A DNA stretch of 24,881 nt from Deltaproteobacteria bacterium (GTDB taxonomy: Bacteria > Desulfobacterota > DSM-4660 > Desulfatiglandales > Desulfatiglandaceae): assembly GCA_011051075.1 (NCBI GenBank), contig DREN01000178.1, positions 1-24,881 on the forward strand, read 5' to 3'. Position numbers and translations under genes: made by a program. The notes under the pieces were generated by a model. That model saw only the letters and a program-made list of their open reading frames with translations. It was not told where the DNA came from and ran no database searches. Shown here piece after piece: positions 8,887 to 14,823 of the stretch. Numbering within the stretch: the first letter of the stretch is position 1; each line of letters begins with the position of its first letter.

Positions 8887-9198
8887 CTAAAAGGTGATCA
8901 CCTTGTCCGCCTCCATGGCCAGTTCATAAAGGTCATCCATCCAGCCTATGGGGCAGGTGCCTGATCCCACCAGACCGTGGGACTTCATGCAGACCCCTCA
9001 GACGTAAAAATCCCCTTCGAACTTGTTCATCTGCCCCATCACATCAAATTCGGACTTATCGCACTTTTCAAAACATACCCCTTTTCCAAGCATGAAAACG
9101 CTGATCTCGTCTCCCTTTTCCACCCCCACGTTTGCCAGCCTCATGGCGTTGTAAACGGTTTCAGCGTCGTCAGTGGCAATAATAAAAAGTACGTTCAT
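8887..9198 (-). CDS. DsrE/DsrF-like selenoprotein; in-frame UGA at 8998-9000 read as selenocysteine
   Basis: Read conventionally, the frame stops after 66 residues (ending EGDFYV). Read through, it continues 36 more codons to TAG at 8887, giving 103 residues with Sec67. The extension (starting GVCMKSHGL, then SGTCPIGWMDDLYELA, then ADKVITF) is exactly the conserved tail of small DsrE-family proteins, whose usual motif is CGxCxKxRG. UGA replaces the first Cys of that CxxC, giving U67-G-V-C70. Cys also stands at 42, 46 and 82. The N-terminus (MNVLFIIATDDAETVYNAMRLA) is a typical DsrE fold start, and a strong AAGGAGG lies 7 bases before the ATG. A SECIS-like hairpin follows the UGA. Probably a cytoplasmic thiol/sulfur-relay redox protein; exact partner unknown. 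It follows lpdA by 28 bases. Confidence 0.9.
8964..8983 (-). promoter_or_regulatory. Bacterial SECIS element (selenocysteine insertion hairpin)
   Basis: In the mRNA, UCCCAC (8982-8977) pairs perfectly with GUGGGA (8970-8965), plus a G-U at the base, around the six-base loop GGUCUG (8976-8971). The loop begins 22 bases after the UGA, inside the 16-37 base window known for bacterial SECIS elements. It opens with GG, and GGUCU is, as far as I recall, the same apical sequence that SelB recognises in E. coli fdhF. Confidence 0.85.
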
Positions 9199-9226
9199 GT
9201 CATTCCTCCTTGTACTTCATCCTGCC

Positions 9227-10678
9227 CTACCCATGTAACGGCATGTCCGTGGCCCGAAAGGCGGCCTCCCCCATCACCTCGGAAAGGGTGGGATGGGCGT
9301 GTATGGTTTTGGCAAGGTCCCTTACGCTGCACCCAGTCTGGACGGCCAGGGTCGCCTCTGCGATAAGATCGGCTGCGTGCGGTCCGATCATGTGAACACC
9401 TAAGATCCCGCCCGACCCGGCATCCGAGACGATCTTGGCCTGCCCTGCTATTTCTCCGATTACCTGAGCCTTTCCAAGGGTACGGAAGAGCACCGTATCG
9501 GACCTGACATTGAATCCTTTTTCCCTGGCCTGGACCTCGGTCAGTCCCACGTCGGCCACTTCCGGCATGGTAAAGATAGCTCCCGGAACCGCACCGTAGT
9601 TCATCCTGCTGTTCCCGCCGGTGGCGTTTATGGCCGCCACAGACCCTTCTGCCGAGGCCACGTGGGCAAGCATGATCTTATCCGGTCCCAATACATCTCC
9701 AATGGCATACACATGGGGGATATTTGTCTCCATCCGTTCATCTGCCATTATCCATCCCCTCTGGTCGGTCCTGATCCCCAAGGTCTCAAGGCCGATCCCG
9801 CCAGTGGTGGCCATGCGACCTATACAGACAAGGACCTTGTCCACCTCCACTGCCGCGGGTCTCACATCCCTGCCCCTGGATTTCAATGCCGAAGGAGAAG
9901 CTCCAACAGCTACCCGGAGTCTTCTCCCGTTTTCATCGATCCCCTCCACGGTACGATTAAGCATAATCTTTATCCTGCGTTTTTTCAGTTCACTCTGGAG
10001 GACCTTGGATGAGTCATCATTAACGAAAGCAAGGGCGAAGAGACTGTCATGGGCCTTCATCACCGTTACCCGTGAACCGAGAGATGACAAGATAAACGCA
10101 AACTCGCACCCGATGACCCCACCGCCCACTATCAGGATGGATCCAGGAATTTCCGTGAGATTGAGTGCATGGGTGCTGGATATGACCCTTTCTCCGTCAA
10201 AGGGAAGTCCTGATATGGGCAGCGGTTCCGAACCCAGGGCCAGGACAAGGCTGTCCCAGGGTAGATCCACCTGATCAGCCCCTCCACCCTTAACCTGGAC
10301 GCGGTCCGGCCCAGCAATACGGCCGGTTCCCCTGACATACCTGATCTTATGGTGGCTGAGAAGCCTGAGTATCCCTTTGACCTGGTCCTGCACCACCTTC
10401 TGCTTTCTATCCATCAACCGCCCCATATCTGGAACAACGGGCCCCTTCACCGTCAGCCCGAACTCCGAAGCCCTTTGAAATCGTTCGAGCATCTCAGCGG
10501 TAGTCTTCATGACCTTTGACGGGATACATCCCCGGTTAAGGCAGGTGCCCCCCACCTGGTCCTGCTCGATGACGGTTACCTCGGCCCCCCGCTGGGCGGC
10601 CCGTATGGCCGCCACATACCCCCCTGGTCCGGCGCCCAGTATCACAATCTTGACTGACACAGGTTTTTTCTCCCGCAT
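9227..10678 (-). CDS. lpdA: Dihydrolipoyl dehydrogenase (E3 component), FAD disulfide reductase
   Basis: A complete 483-residue class I pyridine nucleotide-disulfide oxidoreductase. The FAD site is GAGPGGYVAA (15-24). The redox disulfide is GGTCLNRGCIPSK (C46, C51). A second Rossmann motif is IVGGGVIGCEFAFILSSLG. YAIGDV closes the FAD domain, and the C-terminal dimer domain carries HAHPTLSE, the His-Pro-x-x-x-Glu active-site motif of lipoamide dehydrogenases. It reoxidises dihydrolipoamide with NAD+. No E2, E3-related or glycine-cleavage genes lie beside it; instead it is followed by the selenocysteine DsrE protein, so it could serve a lipoyl- or persulfide-linked relay. The ATG at 10678 has a poor ribosome site; GTG at 10660 has GGGAGA before it and would remove six residues. 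Confidence 0.93.
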   Translation of the reverse strand: MREKKPVSVKIVILGAGPGGYVAAIRAAQRGAEVTVIEQDQVGGTCLNRGCIPSKVMKTTAEMLERFQRASEFGLTVKGPVVPDMGRLMDRKQKVVQDQVKGILRLLSHHKIRYVRGTGRIAGPDRVQVKGGGADQVDLPWDSLVLALGSEPLPISGLPFDGERVISSTHALNLTEIPGSILIVGGGVIGCEFAFILSSLGSRVTVMKAHDSLFALAFVNDDSSKVLQSELKKRRIKIMLNRTVEGIDENGRRLRVAVGASPSALKSRGRDVRPAAVEVDKVLVCIGRMATTGGIGLETLGIRTDQRGWIMADERMETNIPHVYAIGDVLGPDKIMLAHVASAEGSVAAINATGGNSRMNYGAVPGAIFTMPEVADVGLTEVQAREKGFNVRSDTVLFRTLGKAQVIGEIAGQAKIVSDAGSGGILGVHMIGPHAADLIAEATLAVQTGCSVRDLAKTIHAHPTLSEVMGEAAFRATDMPLHG

Positions 10679-10683
10679 AGGTG

Positions 10684-11091
10684 TTATCTGATTGATCCCG
10701 GATGCTCGATGCTTGATGAAAAAAAGAGTGATTCCTTATAGATATCCAGCATCCAGTCCCCGATAATCTGATCAAAATTCAATCCATTACGCGCGCTGTA
10801 GAAATGTTCAGGCAGTATTACCACCTTTACAGTGGCCTTTCGGTTTTTCTGATCAATGTCAGACAGGACAATCGAATATGTGAAATCGCCAAGCGTGGTG
10901 TTGTCTACCAGCGGCATGTCATAGTAGTTGACATTAAATCCCTCGCGGTCATTCTTGTCAGCGCTGACGCGTATGCCGCCCTCGTTTATTTCAAGCAAGG
11001 TCGTTGTAATCGGTAAGAAGCACTTCTCGGGTACGTCCACCGATTGCCGAAAAGGCCGACACCACCCATCCGGGGTGGAAATTATACACAA
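10684..11091 (-). CDS. Hypothetical protein, start uncertain, possibly frameshifted
   Basis: A 135-codon frame beginning with TTG at 11091 and ending 5 bases before lpdA. I do not recognise the family. The middle (NVNYYDMPLVDNTTLGDFTYSIVLSD, then ATVKVVILPEHF) looks like a real alternating beta-type protein, while the last residues (SSSIEHPGSIR) fall in a repetitive GATGCTCGATGCTTGATG stretch. The good ribosome site here (GGAGG, 10 bases) points to ATG 11095, which lies in another frame and gives a 34-residue peptide (MIVYNFHPGWVVSAFSAIGG ...) ending at TGA near 10991. The N-terminal part of that frame is more protein-like than the 135-codon frame. The simplest reading is one gene with a frameshift between about 10990 and 11010, either a real lesion or a sequence error. 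Confidence 0.45.
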   Translation of the reverse strand: MCIISTPDGWCRPFRQSVDVPEKCFLPITTTLLEINEGGIRVSADKNDREGFNVNYYDMPLVDNTTLGDFTYSIVLSDIDQKNRKATVKVVILPEHFYSARNGLNFDQIIGDWMLDIYKESLFFSSSIEHPGSIR

Positions 11092-11136
11092 TCATCAGAT
11101 TCTAACCTCCAATAGCTCCCAACGTCAGGAGTTAGG

Positions 11137-11183
11137 AGTAAGTCAAGGCTCGCGCGAGAGAAAGTTCATCCCGCTGACTTACT
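11137..11183. repeat. Inverted repeat overlapping the vapC stop codon
   Basis: AGTAAGTCA (11137-11145) is exactly complementary to TGACTTACT (11175-11183), which includes the vapC stop. Between them lies the perfect palindrome CTCGCGCGAG. No T-tract follows on either strand, so a classical terminator is unlikely; it may protect or end the vapBC transcript. Confidence 0.4.
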
Positions 11184-11562
11184 TGTTGTAAGCAGGTGTT
11201 AGACCATTTATCATTGGGTAGTGCTTAGTATTGAGAGTCTTCAACTCTGCATTCTCGGCTTTAGATGTAGCGGCCATTATTGCATCCCCAAGCCTAACAC
11301 CATGGGATTTTCCATAATCCCGTTTGTACAGCCCTCCAGCCTTTGCGATTTCAGCAGTTACAGGCACAACACGAAAAAGCGAAACAAAGTTCTCCAATGA
11401 AGTTTGTTCCGCCCCTTCTTTAACTCCGGCATACAACTCTGCAACACCGATGGAAGAAAGGAGAATGCGCGATGAGTACTTGTTAACAAAACTCACTGCT
11501 TTGTTGTAACCTCGGAAAAAATCAATTAAAATATCTGTGTCAAGAAGAAATGATCTCTCCAT
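11179..11562 (-). CDS. vapC: VapC-family PIN-domain toxin ribonuclease
   Basis: 127 residues from ATG 11562. The PIN pattern is complete: FLLDTDILIDFFRG with the first acidic residue (D8) at strand 1, VAELYAGV with the conserved Glu, and RLGDAIMAATS with the third acidic residue. These bind Mg/Mn for RNA cleavage. The frame extends to ATG 11580, but ATG 11562 has CAGGA nine bases before it and starts 2 bases after the vapB stop, the usual arrangement in this TA type. Expected to be neutralised by the upstream ribbon-helix-helix protein and to cut a specific RNA, often tRNA, when free. Confidence 0.93.
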   Translation of the reverse strand: MERSFLLDTDILIDFFRGYNKAVSFVNKYSSRILLSSIGVAELYAGVKEGAEQTSLENFVSLFRVVPVTAEIAKAGGLYKRDYGKSHGVRLGDAIMAATSKAENAELKTLNTKHYPMINGLTPAYNK

Positions 11563-11564
11563 GG

Positions 11565-11798
11565 TTAAATCCTGTCCCATTCAGTACGAATTTCCTCGAA
11601 ATCAGGAAGATCAGTGCGATCCTTCCACATCCCGGCAGCCTCGCGTAATACTAACTCACGCCGGCTGCTTCCAGATTCATCAATGAAATGATCAACAGCC
11701 TCTCGTATGAGTTCGCTTTGCTTTTTCCCAAGAATCTTTGAAATGGTTGTTAATTCGGCACGCTGCCGCTCTGTCAGGTATATCTGTGTTCGTATCAT
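11565..11798 (-). CDS. vapB: VapB-type ribbon-helix-helix antitoxin
   Basis: 77 residues. The first 40 (MIRTQIYLTERQRAEL, then SELIREAVDHFID) form a CopG/Arc-like ribbon-helix-helix DNA-binding domain. The acidic, Trp-containing tail (MWKDRTDLPDFEEIRTEWDRI) is the usual toxin-binding strand. TTGGAG lies eight bases before the ATG. It directly precedes vapC and should repress its own promoter through the inverted repeat upstream. Confidence 0.92.
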   Translation of the reverse strand: MIRTQIYLTERQRAELTTISKILGKKQSELIREAVDHFIDESGSSRRELVLREAAGMWKDRTDLPDFEEIRTEWDRI

Positions 11799-11809
11799 TT
11801 GGTGTCTCC

Positions 11810-11855
11810 AATGGTGTATACATCAACATTATACACCATTTTCATTCATTGTCAA
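11810..11855 (-). promoter_or_regulatory. vapBC promoter with overlapping 11-bp inverted-repeat operator
   Basis: On the minus strand, TTGACA (11850-11855), 16 bases and TATAAT (11828-11833) form a perfect consensus promoter. AATGGTGTATA (11810-11820) and TATACACCATT (11830-11840) are exact inverted repeats separated by 9 bases; the -10 box overlaps the right arm. Binding of VapBC here would block RNA polymerase, fitting conditional autoregulation. Confidence 0.85.
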
Positions 11856-11883
11856 GGTCAACGTTTGGATAGATACCAAGACC

Positions 11884-13032
11884 TCATGAATTGCGCCAAG
11901 CCTTTTCGAGTTCCGAGGCAATTTGAGATAGGAGTTCTGGAGGTATGCGACTTTCAGGAAAGACCTCCCGAGCGGCATCTAAGGGATTCATCCTATCGCC
12001 GTACATTTCCAATGCCAGTCTTGTGCATTTAGTTATCCACTCTCCCACTAAATGAGATCGAAGTCTTTTTCCATAGTCACGAAATGAAAAATTATTATTC
12101 TCAAACGCATCGATAACTGCCCAGGCCGCCACCTCACCATATGATAAAGACAGGTGTATCCCCCCTCCGAATGCCGGTTCAATACCGGCAGCATCTCCGA
12201 CTAAAAGCATATTTGGCTGTGATACGATATCCCTCTTTGAAAACCAACGAATTGGTTTGCTTGACCACAATTTAGGTTTCATATGTATATTCCGGGACTG
12301 CAATTCAAGGCTGAATATTTTTTTCATATCTGCCTTTGGCCTGCCACGGTGAATCCGGAAATCAACAATACCATGCGCTATTGAAGGAGTGCCACCTATA
12401 AGGCAAGGAAAATGCCATAGGTAACCCTGTAATCCCTCTTTGAAAGGCGAAAAATCGATTGATATCATTTTTTCATGGAATTCGGTGTCAAATTGAGCAT
12501 CAGCCTTAGCGTAGATCTGAATCGTTTGCGCAAGGTGTGGTCTTCGAGAAGGCATCATCTTTCTGCTTACCACACTGAGCGCTCCGTCAGCACCGAGGAG
12601 GGCTTTCGCACTATATTCAGTCCGATTGGTCTTTACGATCAGCTTGTTTTTTTCACGGAGTGCATCCAGGAACGTTTCGTCTTGATGTAATTCAAGACCG
12701 CGACTCAGGGCATTCTTTACTAATGCATGATCAAAATCGAACCGATGTACTACCCTAAAGAAATTTGGTTGGTGAAAGCGATATCCTTCATTTCCAAATT
12801 TAAGATCTACGTCTGAAACGAATACAGATGGAATATCGATATCGACTGCCAAGCCTCTCAATACATCAGCACTCCATCCTCCTACCCCGCCAGCGCACAA
12901 TTTGTCACGGGGAAAAACGGCCTTATCAATTACAAGAGTGTGATTGGCTAATTCAGGGGCGTGTTTCTGTAGATGCAGCCAGGTGGAAATCCCTGCAGGG
13001 CCCGCCCCAACAATTATGACTTTAGGGTCCAT
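11884..13032 (-). CDS. FAD-dependent oxidoreductase of the geranylgeranyl reductase family
   Basis: 382 residues. The dinucleotide motif IIVGAGPAGIS lies at 6-16, followed by DKAVFPRDKLCAGGVGGWS, the P-x-x-K-x-C-G-G segment near the flavin typical of geranylgeranyl reductases and related PHBH-fold enzymes. ALLGADGALSVVSRK and MLLVGDAAGIEPAFGGGIH (the GD flavin-ribityl motif) complete the fold. Family members reduce double bonds in isoprenoid chains or act as halogenase-like or epoxidase flavoenzymes, so the substrate is not certain. It lies 47 bases downstream of a radical SAM gene on the same strand, with GAGGA six bases before the ATG, so the two are likely co-transcribed. An isoprenoid-synthase-like gene lies about 5.5 kb away. 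Confidence 0.85.
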   Translation of the reverse strand: MDPKVIIVGAGPAGISTWLHLQKHAPELANHTLVIDKAVFPRDKLCAGGVGGWSADVLRGLAVDIDIPSVFVSDVDLKFGNEGYRFHQPNFFRVVHRFDFDHALVKNALSRGLELHQDETFLDALREKNKLIVKTNRTEYSAKALLGADGALSVVSRKMMPSRRPHLAQTIQIYAKADAQFDTEFHEKMISIDFSPFKEGLQGYLWHFPCLIGGTPSIAHGIVDFRIHRGRPKADMKKIFSLELQSRNIHMKPKLWSSKPIRWFSKRDIVSQPNMLLVGDAAGIEPAFGGGIHLSLSYGEVAAWAVIDAFENNNFSFRDYGKRLRSHLVGEWITKCTRLALEMYGDRMNPLDAAREVFPESRIPPELLSQIASELEKAWRNS

Positions 13033-13079
13033 CTATGTCCTCGACAAGAACTTCTCCGAAACCAAGGATGTCAAAAAAC

Positions 13080-14366
13080 CTAACCGTACCCAGTGGAATT
13101 ATGATCTTGATTTGGGTAAACCCTCTTGAACAAGAGATATTCAGCGCATTGAGCTCCCACACAGGTCTTTATGCCGATATCTCTGCATACCCTGATCAGG
13201 GTATTTAGTCTGATGAGAGCCTTTGTGTTTGGTTCTTCTTTTGTAATGGAAAAATCTGAGCCGGGGGTTATCATTAGAGGGTAGAGATTGATTATTTCAA
13301 CAAAATCCTTATGATCTGAGATGAACTGAACGGTCTTTTCAAAGTCATCTTCAGTTTCACCGGGGGTCCCTACAAATAACGAGGGGGCCGGCATTATACC
13401 GTGATCATAGAGTTCCCTGATAAAATGAGACATCTGTCTTGTATCGATCCCTTTGTTTATTTCACTGAGGACCCGATCACTTCCAGACTCTAAGCCGAAG
13501 TATATGAATTTACACCCTGATTTCTGCAAAGCCTGAATCTCTTTGGCGGATAAATCCGCCCTGGCCATTCCAACCCATGGTTTTTTGAACTTCTCGAAAT
13601 GAGAGCAGAATTCAAGTAAATTATTGCCATTTATTGAATTGTCCCTGCACACCAGCATCTTGGGGTTATACCGATCAATCAGCTCTTCCATTTCCTGAAT
13701 AATAGCCTTGCCTGACCTCTCCAGGTACCCGGAATTCCACCCCCTGGCCAGCGAACAGAATCTGCATTTTCCCCAGGTGCACCCGTGCTTCATTCTGAAA
13801 GGAAGAAGGTCAAAGAGATATTTTTCCCGATTCTCATATACGGGCGCTGGCAGGGTATCGTATTTGACAGGTTCGTTACCGGGATTAACGTTGAAGAGAT
13901 CATTCAGATGGCCAATCCGGATACCATGCTTAACCAATCTCCCTTCCTCTGTCCATGATCCCAGAGAATTGGCGAAAAAAACTATCTCGGTACGATGTGA
14001 TTCTCTTTTTATTAGATTGGAGAGCTTCAAAATATCTTCTGTGGGTATAGTCGTAAACCAGGATGGAGTAGTGATAAAAACCGTTTGATAGTCTTTCCAG
14101 GATATCTGTTTCAACTCCTTCTCTGCGGTGTCTGTTAATTGATCACAATGCGGATAAAGATCAGAATTATCGACTACGACCGGCTTTTTATCAAAGGCAG
14201 AGAGCACCTCTTTTAGCCCTTCTCGGCTCTTGAAATATATATGCGCATTTAAATCTATAATCTCCAATTCATATCTTTTTCTTAAGATTGCAGCACCATA
14301 CCCGAGATAAGAACTTGGGTGTAATGGTAAATGACTCAGAAATGGTGTTATTAATGCAACTTTCAT
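13080..14366 (-). CDS. Radical SAM enzyme with N-terminal B12-binding-like domain, CX4CX2C cluster
   Basis: 428 residues. The first ~170 resemble the Rossmann-like cobalamin-binding domain that precedes many radical SAM enzymes (MKVALITPFLSHLPLHPSSY, then LEIIDLN), but I see no DxHxxG cobalamin motif. The radical SAM core starts at FRMKHGCTWGKCRFCSLARG with Cys at 196, 201 and 204, a CX4CX2C spacing rather than the usual CX3CX2C; the GCxWGKCxFC form occurs in a subset of B12-type radical SAM proteins. IYFGLESGSDRVLSEINKG and PSLFVGTPGETEDDF are typical Elp3-like core motifs. The last ~60 residues are family specific. Reaction unknown; likely a methylation, rearrangement or thiolation partner of the flavoenzyme downstream. 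Confidence 0.83.
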   Translation of the reverse strand: MKVALITPFLSHLPLHPSSYLGYGAAILRKRYELEIIDLNAHIYFKSREGLKEVLSAFDKKPVVVDNSDLYPHCDQLTDTAEKELKQISWKDYQTVFITTPSWFTTIPTEDILKLSNLIKRESHRTEIVFFANSLGSWTEEGRLVKHGIRIGHLNDLFNVNPGNEPVKYDTLPAPVYENREKYLFDLLPFRMKHGCTWGKCRFCSLARGWNSGYLERSGKAIIQEMEELIDRYNPKMLVCRDNSINGNNLLEFCSHFEKFKKPWVGMARADLSAKEIQALQKSGCKFIYFGLESGSDRVLSEINKGIDTRQMSHFIRELYDHGIMPAPSLFVGTPGETEDDFEKTVQFISDHKDFVEIINLYPLMITPGSDFSITKEEPNTKALIRLNTLIRVCRDIGIKTCVGAQCAEYLLFKRVYPNQDHNSTGYG

Positions 14367-14823
14367 AGTGGACCCTAAACCTTCAGATTTATGATTCTGA
14401 AGCCCTTTTTGTATAGCATGAGGCTCCGCTCTTTGGAAGAAAAATTGCCATTAATAGGGCAAGATAACACCTGATGTCTGTGTCCGAACGACTTTTCACT
14501 TGACAAGAGAAGGTTATCAGTAAAAATTGAGTATTATTCATCTTCAGAGCGCACTAATTAGAATACCCATATAACCTCAACCCTCTGGAATGGAAAATGA
14601 CAAAACCGACCAGAAAATGCGGATGAAAAGCCTCTGAGGGATTTTCCCCACATCCCTGGAGGCGTTTCAGTTTGGGAGGGTGATTCCCTGGTCAAATAAA
14701 ATTCAAAGGGCAAATTCTCCGCACCAGAGCACAAAGTACAGTGGAGACAAGATATATAGAGACTAAAGCAGAGAGGCAGACATTTTTACTTTAACTTCAT
14801 AGAAAGGACGATTCCGTTTCAGC
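14367..14823. other. 457-bp divergent intergenic region with two hairpins, no gene seen
   Basis: This AT-rich gap separates the minus-strand radical SAM gene from the plus-strand peptidase. It holds CTTCAGA (14381-14387) paired with TCTGAAG (14396-14402), which in the plus direction is followed by CCCTTTTT and so looks like a small terminator facing right. It would also fold in the 5' leader of the radical SAM gene. A second imperfect hairpin pairs 14631-14642 with 14652-14662. TTGACA near 14500 has no convincing -10 at the right distance on the plus strand. No open frame worth calling. Confidence 0.5.

Noticed and set aside
8998..9198. 66-residue DsrE-like ORF ending at UGA
   Set aside because: The UGA is followed by a conserved in-frame tail and a SECIS hairpin, so it is read as selenocysteine, not a stop.
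14381..14410. Rho-independent terminator on the plus strand
   Set aside because: A hairpin plus five T is present, but no plus-strand gene lies upstream for it to end; recorded only as a hairpin.
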